64,000 bases of DNA, taken from the NCBI RefSeq assembly GCF_030052815.1, contig NC_079496.1, positions 37,783,593 to 37,847,592 on the forward strand, in the 5' to 3' direction. The translations under genes and the position numbers were made by a program. Of this stretch, positions 1 to 12,600 are shown one piece after another (within the stretch, counting starts at the first letter, position 1; each line of letters starts with the position of its first letter). Below the pieces are notes generated by a model. The model searched no databases. It was not told the origin of the DNA and worked only from the letters and a program-made list of their open reading frames with translations. The stretch comes from Hevea brasiliensis. Taxonomy: Eukaryota > Streptophyta > Magnoliopsida > Malpighiales > Euphorbiaceae.

Positions 1-1257
1 ATTGGTATTGGCAACCAATACCAACAATTTTAAAATGCAAAATGTGGTATGTTGATGATATTTAAGCCAATATATCTATTGTCAATGCAAAAGTCAATAT
101 TTTAGTTGACCAACGAAATGAATAGTAGCCATAAAATTTCAATTTCAAAGAATTACATAAATTAAAAGTGTTAAATGCCATAGTAGGCCTAATGTGATTG
201 GTTTGAATAGGTTGGCATGCAAATAGGGTTCTGTTACCAGTACTGCATATGGCTTCATGCCATTCTTTGTTTCATGGCTTCCCATGCTATTCTGTGACAT
301 AATAGCCTTTGGCTATGTTATTTAAGTTGTTACAGTCGGGTTTTATCCCTGTTATTTTTTGTAGCTTATTAGCTGTTCTGTTGCACACCAGAAGAGACAA
401 TGTGACTGATGGTGTGATGGTCCGAGGTACTTAGTACCCAGTGCCAGTTTACCCGTTTATCTAGTCCAGTCAACTAGTTTGGGTTACTCGGGCAATGATA
501 ATAAACCTTACCAAATTTTAATCGAATAATACTACAATAAATTTCAAGAATTAAGTCTACCCAAAAATGAAATTATACATTCTGCATATTTATTTTATTT
601 TATTTTATATTGTCACCACTAAGCAGAATTGCTTAGTGCGTCACTTTTGCCACGCACAGGTATTGGAGACCTAGCTGGGGAGCCCAGCAGACATCAGACC
701 GGGTGAACTTTCAGACCTGCATCCGGAGTTTAGAGTTACCTCACATCCACAGTGCATATGGTAGGACATTAGGACCTTGGGGTAGCATTTTGTATTTTGC
801 ATTTTGTATTAGTTTGGATTGTAACTATAAACTCTTGTAATTATGTAATAATGTAAATATATGAAATTTCATATTATTGAAATTTTTTTGCATAATGTAT
901 GTTGATAAATGAAATGTTGAGAAATATTTATGAATATGCTTCAAGTGATGAAGTGAATAGAAAATTTCTGAAATTAGTATTGAGATTTTGAGATTGAGTT
1001 GAGATATGTGTGTATAATGGAGTCTGGATTTGGAAATTATATTGGAAGTGTTTTTAAACAGGTTCAGAAGAACTGTTTTTCCAATTTACAGTCGACACTC
1101 TGCCGGATTTTCTATAAAAATTTTGAAAAAATTCAGATTTTTCAAAAATTGTAAATAAATGAATTAAAAGGGAGTAATTAAAATATGAATTGGTACTCCG
1201 ACATACTGAGTGGCATAACTTGCTCGGCTATACTGTACACGGGTAAGGGGTGTCACA
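1..1257 (+). mobile_element. Family-A Tekay-type LTR, right-hand part (left end outside window)
   Basis: The segment aligns by eye with the right part of the LTR at 43578-47214, including the hairpin near 617-638, the GAAGAACTG block near 1064-1073 and the terminal GGGTAAGGGGTGTCACA ending at 1257. No primer-binding site follows; the next bases (ATCAC...) belong to a family-B LTR in the opposite orientation. This looks like an LTR inserted in that B LTR, probably solo, with its left end and left target duplication outside the window. Confidence 0.8.
617..638 (+). promoter_or_regulatory. Hairpin H1, family-A version
   Basis: An 8-bp perfect stem, CACTAAGC and GCTTAGTG, closes a 6-nt loop (AGAATT). 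It follows a TTTTATTTTA-rich tract and is followed about 20 nt later by CACAG|GTATTGG. Equivalent hairpins occupy the same place in every LTR family here, with changed stem bases (see findings). Function unknown. Confidence 0.6.
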
Positions 1258-4200
1258 ATCACTATCCTTTTAGTGAGCATAAATCACAATACAATTCGAT
1301 TCAAAGTCAATTCCAATATCTAACAATTTTTATGCTCATCACAATTCAAATCATAAATTTGCATTTTTCCATGCAAATTACCCATCACAATTCAAAACAC
1401 GTTCTATCACAATTTTCCAAAATATAATTTATTCAATTCACAAAATGCTTAATACTTGTGGAAATACCATTTCACAAAGCTAAATTCATACATACTATAA
1501 CAATTTCAATAATCATTGAATTAAATCCAATGCTTGTTAAACATAATACATAAAAAAAATGTCATCGAATCATATGAAATATTCAGAACAAAATAAGTTA
1601 AAAACTAGTTATGCACAAACCTCTGATAAATGTCTCTTGGTCCTGACTCAGTGTTTCCTTCCCCTCTCCTGAGTCTTTGCTAACTGAAACACACAATTTG
1701 AAGTGTTTCAGTACTCATTTAAACTGTCTCTAATAATAACGCTTAATAATTAATTTATTGAATTCTATTATTTTCCTTAGTCAACCTAAAATGTTGACCC
1801 TCAATGCACTCTAGATGAATTAGGTTTAATGTTATCAATATGTCAGATTTTATAGCCTTTTAGTGCTGGTAAATGTTACCAAATTCATTTTCAAGTGTAT
1901 TGCATTTTATTGCAATTTACCAGATTTCGGTATACTATTTTGACCTAGCCAGACGACCTAGTTCCCTTAGTTTTCGAGTTTTGGTCCAAACTACAAACTT
2001 ATAGGCCTATGTCATATTTCACGCAGGGCAAAATTTCAGATCATTCTGAGTTGTGTAGACCAAGTTATGGTCAATTTACCAATGCTGGACAGAATGCATC
2101 AAAATGGTAACTTAGGTAATTTTTAGGTCACTTTTGGTTTAGCCAGTTTTGATACCTGAACTTGTGCAAGCTATTTGGCTTGGTTCTGGCCATTTATGGG
2201 CTTTGGTGTCTTCATAAGAATTGTAGATATATGTCTCAACTATCCATGGTAAAAATTTCAGGTCAATGTGAGCTGTTTTGTGTGAGTTATGGCCAAAACA
2301 CCAACTGCTGCCCAAATGGTCAATTTTCAGGCTTTCAATTCACTAATCCGGATTCGGTCATTTTTCAAGTCACCTTCTATGCAGAATTTTGGTAAGCTTC
2401 CTTCATGAAAGTTGGCACATTTTGTGCCTAGTTTCACCTCCAATTGGTCTCATACCAATTGGAGTCACACAGTTAAGGTTCTAAGCAAAAACATACCCTA
2501 CCCTATTACACATTGTTCATCCTTTACCAATTACACATTCAACACTTACCAAGTTAACTCTTTCATGCTAATTCTGATTTGATATGGTACCAAATCCATT
2601 CCTCACTTCATATTATAGTTAATTTGGGCAGTATATAACCAATTGACAATACACCAATTACAATTGCAATTCCCCAAATCCAATTCTAACAATGTATGCA
2701 CATAATCACTCATAACCATAACATATAACTTCTCCACTATCATAACATATAACTTCTCCACTAATTTACATACACATTTAGCCATCTTTAAGACCATAAT
2801 TCATCAAACAACTTCATGAATTCCAGCATTCTTCAAGAAGTTAACAAGCTGCCGAATTGTAAATGTGACACCCCTTACCCGTGTACAGTATACCCGAGTA
2901 AGTAATGCCACACGGTGTACCGGCACCCTCTAATATACCCTAATTAATTTTCATCAAAATTTTGAATATAACTTGTAAAATATAACTCATTTAAGTCATT
3001 TATTGAAATTATAATTTATTTGAGGTTCCGTAAATTTTAAAGAAAATCCGGCAGAGTACCGGCTAAAAATGGAGAAAACAGTTCTTCGAAACCTGTGAAA
3101 AACACTTCCAATAAACAAATTCATTCATTCTCAACTCCAATATCATCACAAAACTCAATATCAAAATCTCAACATTTCAATTTCAATTCTCAATCATCCA
3201 TCACATGTGATGATCACATATATATCACAAATAAACATTTACTTTTCCATTCACAAATACAATTTTCATAATTTACATAAACATCAATATACATTACACA
3301 AGTTTAATTTCATATGAGAAAATCAAATTTTAGTTACAAAATGTCAAAATGACACCTAGTGTCCTACCAATGCACTGCAGAAGTTGAGGTGACACGGACA
3401 CTGAGCAGAACTGTAGGATAGACTCATCCAGTCTGTGGTCTACTGGGCTCACGATCTGTATCTCCAGTACCTACGCGTGGCAAAAGCAACGCGCTAAGCA
3501 ATAATGCTTAGTGGTGCAATTATAAAATAAAAGAAAATAGCAAGAAAACAAATATGTAGGGAATGTGTATGATTCATTTGTTTAGTATGAGTATATACAT
3601 TAATTCATTAACTTTGTTCACTTTCATTCATTTGGTTGCCCAAGTAACCTACACTAGACAACTGGACTGGATAACGGGTAAACTAGCACTGGGTACCTAG
3701 TACCTCGGGCCGTCACACCATCGGTCACATATGCATCTCCCGGTGTGCAACAGAACAGCTAATAAGCTGTAATAACATCAGGCACAAGGCCAAGTCTCAA
3801 TACAAAGTCAGAATGGCTAAAAGCCATAAAATCACAGAATGGCATATTGCCATGTGCAGTACTGCTAACTAAACCCTATTGGCATGCCAAACTATCCAAA
3901 CCAATCATGTTAGGTATACTAGGACATTTGAAACTTTTAAATTCTTCAATTTGTGCATTTCAAGTTTTGATGTCACTATTCACCTCATTGGTCAACAAAA
4001 ATATTGACTTTTGGATAGAAAATAGGTGTATTGGTTTTACAACTCAATTTACCCATAAACCTCAATTAGCACACTAGTTCAACATCCATGCATATTCATA
4101 CCTTAAACACCATTTCTAGCTCACTTTAAGTCCATTAAAACAATCAAAACCATTCCTCTATTAGGGCTTCCGAATTCTATGGTGGACATACACATGAATT

Positions 4201-6475
4201 TGTTTCATTTATTTCACAATTTCTCATCCATTACAAGCCTCAATCATGGAATTAATGAGTTTTAACTACATATATGCACTAACCTCTTGTAGGGAGATTT
4301 TTCCCAAGCTCAAAACTTCACTTTCCTTCTTCTTCTTGGCTGCCAAAAGCTTCCCCAAGTGATATGGTCAAGGTTTAATGAAAGGGGTTAGGGTTTAGTG
4401 GTGTAACAAAGGGAGAAATTAAGCTTGATTGAAAAAAAATCAATGGAGGGGTCTAGGGCATGTTTCGGCTGGCTTTTGGGGAGGGAGATGGCTGCTGCAA
4501 TTTTTGTTATTTTGGTCTTCTTTTAGTCTCTTTTATTTGTTAGTCAATTAGTTGCTTAAGTGTGATTGGTGGAAAATTTTAAATGACATCACAATGATGT
4601 CATAAATAAGTCTTTTTCCCATTTTCCTTTCTTTTCTCCACTACTCATTTTCAATTTAATTTCTAGTAATGTTTATTCATATTTTATGTCATATTAATTA
4701 TTTACTCAACTGGACAAGTCGGCCAAAAATCACATCTGAAGGCGAAATGACCAAAATGCCCTCCGTTTGGCTTAACGGGTCAAAATTGTCTGTACCGATT
4801 GAAAAATTTTTCCAGGTATTTTCTTGGCATTCTAATGCCATGGGAACCTCAATAACCCTTCTCTGGAGTCCCAAAAATTATTTTATAATTTTTCCCCCAG
4901 GTCTAGGGCTCCTCATTGCGAGAACCGCAACTTCTCTCTGGTTACCCATCGCTAGGGCACCGGCTCGTTTAACTTGGTTATATTTTATTTCTAAAATTTT
5001 TACTAAATTTTTCTTATTAATATTTGAGTTAATTATGATTCCCAACTTTAGTTTAAATATTTTTCCGGACGTTCTAGCTGTCCAGACCGACACCAGTCAC
5101 CAGAACAGTAGAATGTACGGAGTTGGTACAGGGAGGGTGTTACAGTAAAGCCTCCCATAATTGCTTTCAAACTCCAATTTTCACTTGTTCCATCATCACA
5201 TATACATGAAGTTAACTTACTAAAATCTTAAATCACATTAGTCAACATTAATTCTCCACAATACATGTAAGAATAGTTCATTTATTATACAATTCTATGG
5301 CTGTCCATTTAGGCAATTACACAGAAAATTTCAAACTCAAAATAAATTTCCAATTCAAGTACTCAACTTTAACATACTCCAATAATTAACCTACTAGAAC
5401 TTTTATTTACTTCAATCAACATCAATACCCATCAAATTCATGTGAAAACAATTCAAAGCTCTTTAATCACCATGGCTGCCAAAATTAGGTTCCTTAAATA
5501 ATTCATCAACAACAAAAATTCTTCCATAAATCAACTACCCACAACATCCTTTCAAAGTTTAAGGAAGCAAGAATGGAAAATACACACTTACCACCTTTGA
5601 GGCTTGACCAAATCTTAACCAAAACCTTTCTTTCTTGCTTTCTACATGCTTCCCATGGTGTGGAGAATAACTTTAGTGAAGCGAGTATTGAAGGATCATG
5701 GCTTGATGATGGAAGTCTTGAGCTCCATGCAAGGTGCGGCCTTGGAGGAAAATGAGAATTCAATTTCGGCAAGGTAATGAGAAGGTTGAAGATGAAGTGA
5801 AAAATGGCTGATTCATGTCACTAAGTGGTCTTATATCTTTCCACTAACGTCCCACTAAGTCCCATTAATTATCAATTAACATTATAATAATCCAAAGTTA
5901 TCTTAATTGCCATAATGCCCTCATAATTCCTTTAATTACATTATGTGTTATATTTCATATTTTCATGGCATTTTCAAAGTTTAATACTACTTATTTTTAA
6001 TAGACATTTAGGTCAAAAGTCAACTCAGGGTGTCAATTGACCAAAATGCCTCTATTCGGGTTGCATTCCCAATTTTTCGGTAACACCGAGTTTTGTCGTT
6101 TTCTCGATTTCTTGTATTTCTTTGTACTAATTAATTAATTTTTCTTTGATATTTCTAATGACATTTATACTTCAATAGATGTTTATTTATGTCTTAAAAA
6201 TATTTTCCAGGGTTCCTCGTGGTCCAGGGCTAATCAATGGTCCACGCCGCAACTTCCTAGTGCGGTCACCCATCGCTGCGGTTTTCAGCTCGTTTAACTT
6301 GGTTACATTTCATTGCTATTATTTTTCCTTTATTTTTCTTGTATTTTCTTTTCTTGTATTTTATTATTTTATGTCTCCTCACCCATATCTAAGTGTAGTT
6401 CTAGGCATCCTAGCTTTCCGGACAGACACTGTCATCGGAACAGTAGAACACACAACCGAACATAGGGGTATTACA
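1258..6475 (-). mobile_element. Family-B LTR, minus orientation, interrupted
   Basis: 1258-2863 and 5150-6475 are the two parts of one family-B LTR; they match the reverse complement of 9666-12425. The LTR start, read on the minus strand, is TGTAATACCCC at 6475. A solo A LTR (2864-5144) sits inside it. The remaining left part lies outside the window, beyond the A LTR ending at 1257. Flank at 6476 is Athila-like DNA with no polypurine tract, so this is an outer boundary. TACTA (6476-6480) would be the target duplication. Confidence 0.75.
2864..5144 (-). mobile_element. Solo family-A LTR with 5-bp target duplication
   Basis: It begins TGTGACACCCCTTACCCG and ends GGGAGGGTGTTACA, the two ends of family-A LTRs read on the minus strand. 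GTAAA flanks it at 2859-2863 and 5145-5149. No internal region is present, so it is a solo LTR produced by LTR-LTR recombination. At 2281 bp it is shorter than the 3.1-4.4 kb of its relatives because of internal deletions. Open frames inside (for example 4669-5148) have no recognisable domain and cross the LTR end. Confidence 0.92.
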
Positions 6476-6811
6476 TACTATGGGTGAAAACCGCTCTTTG
6501 ATTAGCAATTCAACAAGGGGTCAAGCTAATGACCTTAAATTAGTGCTTCTTGAGAGGCAACCCAAGTTTTAAATTTAATCTTTATATTTTTTTTATTTCT
6601 TTTGTTTATCACCCTCCCAAACTTAATTTCGATATTTGTTCACTTTGTAGGTTCAAGAAACACTTTAAAGAGCAATGGAGACTAAGCATATAAATCTTTG
6701 AGGGAAGGCACGCTACAAAGGGGAGTATTCTATATCCATTAGCTTTTCCTTGTTATTATAATTATGATGTTGCTCTTAACCTAATTGTACTATCTTGATG
6801 ACATTGAGGAC
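6476..6811 (+). mobile_element. Athila-like 3' internal region, left half
   Basis: Non-coding host segment, continuous with 23627-23874 once the Z insertion is removed. The junction restores GACATTGAGGACAATGTC followed by TTTGAGTTTGGGGGTG. As I recall, this motif lies downstream of integrase in plant Athila-type gypsy elements and includes a G-rich polypurine run. No coding frame is preserved. Confidence 0.55.
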
Positions 6812-7234
6812 TGTCGCAAGGTGTTTTGCGGTCGCCTGGACGAACACTCACCGAAGTGGGAAAGAGTGAGGAGTCGCCACTTTAATTTTGAGGGAAACTA
6901 AAGAAAACCATTTGTGAAAATAAATTAAAATGAAACCACTTCAAAAATAGAGATTTTAGGTTCGGGGTCCGTAAACGGGTGAGGAAGGTGTTAGGCACCC
7001 CACCTCGTCCCTCAATGAGGGTGAGCAGATTTAATTTTAAGCTCTCTATAAATTAAAATCAATAGTTAGGAAGTTCGAACGGAGATGTTAATCCTTTTAG
7101 TAAAAGGGAATATTTGATTTTTCACTAATTCGGGTTACCCAGATACATAAATAAATGAGACGACCCTTAGTGAGTTACTGTTGCGTATCAGTTTTGTTTA
7201 AGGGGTTATTTTGCATATTTGTTATAATTCGAAT

Positions 7235-7700
7235 TGAGAATCGAATAAGAACTCTCCTCCGATCTCTTTTTAGATTAAAATTTCGATTGGAGATCGGATA
7301 AGAACTCTCCTCCGATCTCTTTTACATTAAAATTTCAATTGGAGATCGGATAAGAACTCTCCTCCGGTCTCTTTTAGATATTTATTAGAATTTTTGGATT
7401 GAGAATCGGATAAAAACTCTCCTCCGATCTCTTTTAAATATTTATTAGAATTTTGGATTGAGAATCGGATAAGAACTCTCCTCCGATCTCTTTTAAATAT
7501 TTATTAGATTTTGGATTAAGAATCGGATAAGAACTCTCCTCCGATCTCTTTTAAATTTTTGTTAGAATTTTTGGTTGAGAATCGGATAAGAACTCTCCTC
7601 CGATCTCTTTTAGATATTTATTAAAATTTTTGGTTGAGAATCGGATAAGAACTCTTCTCCGGTCTCTTTACTTGAATGGGAATCGGATAAGGATTTTTTC
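7235..7700 (+). repeat. 60-bp minisatellite, about 8 units
   Basis: Each unit has GGATAAGAACTCTCCTCCG then ATCTCTTTTA and an AT-rich spacer (TATTTATTAGAATTTTTGG). The period is about 60 bp, with small indels and a degenerate last unit. It lies near the left end of insertion Z. Confidence 0.9.
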
Positions 7701-9360
7701 GACCTCTTAAAATTTGATTCCGACCTCTTAAAATTTAATTACAGCTACATATCATAAGTGCCTAAGATTAAGGGTTCTGGCATCCGACGATGCTGGGAAC
7801 CTGAATTAGGCCTCTTTTAACGCATTGGTACCTCATGACTAGATAGGGGACATCAGACTGAATTTTACTGACCCCCTATGTGATCGCTTTACTAACACCT
7901 TCCGGCAGGCAATATTTGCTTTATTACATTTGTTAATTTCTGAAACTCAAATTTATTCCAACACTCTACCTGACCTAGTCATTTTCTCGAGCTAGTTTAG
8001 TGGCTCGACTTCATGACTCTTTGATTTATTATCCGAATGTTTATTAAAAAAAAAACTCTTATGTCAAAATACTGCTACCAACACTTTATCCAACTCCCTA
8101 TACGTTACCCGTAACCTGAACACCCGCATTGGGAGATAAATAAAAGACCAACAATAAATAAATAACATGAACTATTGCATCAAAAGATAAACTCATGAGA
8201 ATAACCATCTACGTGGGACCTTCTGACACAAGACAAACTTTAATGAAAATTACGTGCATAAATAAAAAGAAAATAACGATAAACACTGGATAAGGCAATG
8301 GTTTAAACACTCACCTGCAGGGAGTTGAACCTATTGAACTAACTATGGAGTCACGAATGTTGCAGAGTTTCAGGCTAACAGTTTGGAACTAATGCTTGCC
8401 TTGAAATAACGAATGCCTAGTTAGCATATAATCGAACCAGAATGATAATGAATGAGATTGAACTCAGAAAACAAAAGTGGATATAAAGGTGGTGAAAACA
8501 GGACTGAAACTTAAAAAAAGGGTATCACAGAGCAATGAACAAACTGGAAATCAGGAGTTCCAGTGTCCAACACTTCTTCGGAAAAAATACTTGAGAAAAC
8601 TGGTTTCTAAAGTCTTTCTAGCTTAAAAAAATAGCAGAATAGCAAAACTGAATTAATTTTCAGAGCTTTTCCACTATAATTACCACCCTTTTCTTCTCCG
8701 TCCCCCTTGAACAGTTTTCATGCAGGTATTTATAGGGACCGGGTGCTCCCCATGAAGGGTCAGGATTTATTTTGAGGGAGATGGATGGTTTGGATTTTGA
8801 AGGACATGATCTGACGTTTGGGAATTAAAGAGAATCAGAATGAACGGCTGAGATCCTTTTCGAAAATTTTGCCCTTTTTCCCTTCTAATCTAACGGTTCC
8901 AAATTTTCTTGTCCAGGGCGATCCGAGGGCTGGGAATAAAAGGCATCGGTCTTGTCGTCTTCTTCTTTGATCCAAGGGCTCTGGACTTATCCTTACAAGT
9001 AAGATCAACGGTGGAGATTGGGATGTACAGCACTGTCATGACATACTCTGGCACCTGTCAGTTATGTGGGCGATTCTAGGGCGTGCAGTGGAGATTTCGT
9101 CTGCAACGCTTTAACTACCTCGGCTCTGATTATGATGACAATTAGCGGAAGTTGTCTTATTCTCTTTGTTTTCCGACCTCCCCTCCCTTCCGATCTTTCT
9201 AACATGATCCTTTTCCGATCTCTCATGCCGGGCTCCCCTCTTCCGACCTCTCCTACTCCGGTCTTTTCCTTTATCCGGTCCGGTTTAGTCAAAGCATTTA
9301 TTCCTTCGATTTTCGAGGCATCCGCTTCGTTTTCTGCTCGCAATAAATGCTCAGATTTTC

Positions 9361-9372
9361 CCTATATATATC
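9361..9372 (+). promoter_or_regulatory. Possible TATA box, left half of Z
   Basis: CTATATATATCT follows AAATGCTCAG. The same AAATGCTCAGA phrase precedes the TATAAATAG box at 21075 in the right half. A pyrimidine-rich stretch with no supported gene follows before the B element at 9666. Weak call. Confidence 0.3.
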
Positions 9373-9665
9373 TTCAACGGGAAACCCCTCCTCATTTAAT
9401 TTTCTCCTTTTTCCTTCTCACCTTTTCTGTTCTAACCGCTCCGGCAATAATCCCAGCCATGATAGTTGCATTTGATCTTTTCCCGATTGTCCTCTTTATT
9501 CCTCAACTGAAAATTTATGATCCTGGTGATCGGAGAATTATGATAACCTCATTTGATAATAGTGAGAGAACCGGACTAATTTACCGACCTGGATCGAGGA
9601 CTTCGATCATGTCGATCTCGAATCGTTCGATCGATATAATCGGCAAACTGATTTCGGGAGAGAAG

Positions 9666-12600
9666 TGTAACACCCCTAAGTTTGGTAGTGCGTTCTACTG
9701 TTCCTATGACCAGTGTTTTCCGGACAGCTAGAATGCCTAGAATTACACTTCGACATGAGTGAGGAGACATAAAATAATGAAATACAAGAAAAGAAAATAC
9801 AAGAAAAACAAATAAAAAATAATAGCAAAGAAATGTAACCAGGTTAAGCGAGCCGAGAACCCTAGCAATGGGTGACCGCACCGGGAAGTCACGGTGTGGA
9901 CCGTTGACTAGCCCTGGACTGCAGGGAACCCTGGAAAATATTTTTAGGACTCAAATAAATATTTATTCAAGTATAAATATCATTAGAAATATCAAAGAAA
10001 AATTAAATAATTAGTACAAAGAAAAGTGAGAAATCGAAAAACGAACCAAAACCCGGTGTTACCGAAAAATTAGGAATGTAACCCGAACAGGGGCATTATG
10101 GTTATTTGACATCCCGAGTTGTCTTTTACCTAAATGTCCATTAAAAATAAATAATATTACACTTGGAAAATATAATGAAAAATTAATTTAGTGATACCTA
10201 ATGTAAATAGCAAAAATTAGGGACTTAATGTGGGAATATGGAAAGTTTAACATTATTTATTTTTAACCTATGTTAGTGGAGCATTGTGGAATATAATATA
10301 ATTATTAAGTGGACAAAGTGGACAGCACTTAAAACCTTCATCTTCAACCTCACGTCTCACCATTGCCAAAATGAAAAATTCCTCCCAAAGAAACCCCATG
10401 GCCGCACCATGCATGGAGCTCAAGTTCTCCATGATCAAGCCTTGATTTCTTGCAAGTGTCTTCATGAAAAATGATCCTCACACCATGGGCAGTAGATAGG
10501 CAGCAAGAAATGAAAGTTTTGTGGAGTTTTGAAGAATTTCCAAAGTGGTAAGTTTGAGTTTTTGATTGTTGCTTTGTTAAAGTTTGTAAGGATGTTATGG
10601 GTGTTTGATTTATGAAGAAAATTTTGAGGTTTGATGTTGAATGGGAATGTGTACTTTTGGCAGCCATGGAAACACCTTGAAGATAGTTTACTCTTGCTTG
10701 TAAATGGTGGATTAGAAGGTTGATTAATTATTTATGTGTATGGGTAATCATTTGGGTGATGTATATTTAAAATATGTAAATGTGAAATGAAATTTAAAGC
10801 TTGGAAATTAATGGAATGTAAATGTACCATTGTGGCAGTTTGTTAGCTCTTGAAGAATGCTGAAATTCATGCTTGGTTTATGGAATAATGATGTTAAAAT
10901 GTGTTGGTTGTTATGGCAGTTTGAGTGCATGAATGATGGTGTGAAGTTTGACATGTAAATGAGCATGAATTGGTGATTGAATTGTTGTAAATTGAGTTGG
11001 ACAAATTTTGCACTTGTTGGTACACATTGAATGTAATTGTAAGCTTCCAAAATGACCTATAAAATGTTGTAAATTATGTTTAGGTTGTGGTACAACCAGA
11101 ATTGGTTTAAATGTTAAGTTTGGTGAGTGTTAAAAGTGATGCTTAATGTGTATGCAAGAATTTCAATAAGGCAGTTTGAGTTTTAGGCCTAGAACTTTAA
11201 TTGTGTGGCTCCAATTGGTATGAGACCAATTGGAGGTGAAACTAGGCACAAAATGTGCCAAATTTCATGAAGGAAGCTTGCCAAAATTCTGCTTGCAAGG
11301 TAGCTTGAAAAATGACCAAATCCGGATTAAGTGCAAATAAGGCCTGAAAACTGACCATTTGGGCAGCAGTTAGTGTTTGGGCCATAACACACTCCAAACA
11401 AGTCCAATTGACTTGAAATCTTGACCATGAATAGTTAAGACCCATATCTACAAGTCTTATGAAGACACCAAAGCCCAGAAATGACCATAAGCAAGTTGAA
11501 CAGCTTGCACAAGTTCGGGTCCAAAAACTGGCCGAACCTAAAATGACCTAAAGTGAACTAAAATGACCAATTTTGGTGCAATTTGACCAGCAATAGTAAA
11601 ATGACCATAACTTGGTCTACATAACTCAGAATTACCTGAAATTTTGCCCCACGTTCTATAAGGCATAGATCTACAAGTTTTTAGTTTTGGCCGAAACTCG
11701 AAAACTGAGGGAACTAGGTCGTCTGGCTAGGTCAAACTAGTACCCCGGAATCCAGCAAATTGCAAGAAAATGCAGTATACACGGAAATGAACTTGGTAAC
11801 ATGTACCAACCCTAAAAGACTATCGAATGTGACATATTAGTAACGTTAAAACCTAAATTACCTAAAACGCATCGAGGGTCGATATATTAAGTTGATTAAG
11901 CAAATAATAGCATTCAGTTAATTATTTATCAAATATTATCGTTAGAGACAGTTTAATTAAGTACTGAAACACTTCAAATTGTGTTTCTCAGCTAGCAAAG
12001 GCTCAGGGAGAGGGAAGGAAACACTGAGTCAAGACCAAGAGACAGTTATCAGAGATTTGTGCACAACTAGTTTTTCACTGATTTTGTTTTGAATATTTCA
12101 TATGATTAAATGACATATTTTTCTTATGTATTGTGTTTAGCAAGCATTGGATTTAATTCAATGATTATTGAAATTGTTATAGTATGTATGAATTTAGCTT
12201 TGTGAAATGGTATTTCCATAAGTATTAAGCATTATTATGGATTGAATAAATTATATTTTGGAAAATTGTGATAGAACATATTTTGAATTGTGATGGTAAT
12301 TTACATGGAAAAATGCAAATTTATGATTTGAATTGTGATGAGCATAAAAATTATTAGATATTGAAATTGAATTTGAATCGAATTATATTGTGATTTATGC
12401 TCACTAAAAGGATTGTGATATTGTTTTATATCTCACTATAGATGCTTGACTTGATTATTACCTGTCTCTCTCATTTGTTGAGAAGACAATGGAGTTAGTT
12501 GTGTTTTGATTATCATAGTACGTGCACAGGCTTAGATTTTCCTCTGATTTGAGGTTAGATCTAAGTTTATTTTATCGTTATGGCCCTTGCGGAAGATTCA

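Noticed and set aside
4669..5148. 159-residue frame, with a related one at 50975-51523 and minus-strand 58971-59258
   Set aside because: All three are the first few hundred bases of family-A LTRs read backwards. The similarity is LTR homology, and the frames run over the LTR ends or lack a common start.
9066..9731. 221-residue open frame on the plus strand
   Set aside because: It crosses the exact start of the B LTR at 9666, so its end is foreign sequence. Its pyrimidine-rich region gives Leu/Phe/Ser/Pro-biased translation in any frame, and no domain is recognisable.
10268..10667. Small minus-strand frames repeated identically at 16961-17361
   Set aside because: The repetition is explained by the two LTRs being copies of each other. 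Starts and frames are not kept in the B LTRs near 5506-5772 and 31378-31632, and no motif is visible.
11212..11234. MITE or foldback transposon at CCAATTGG-spacer-CCAATTGG
   Set aside because: The pair recurs at the same internal position of every LTR, without its own target duplication, so it is a component of the LTR and not a separate insertion.
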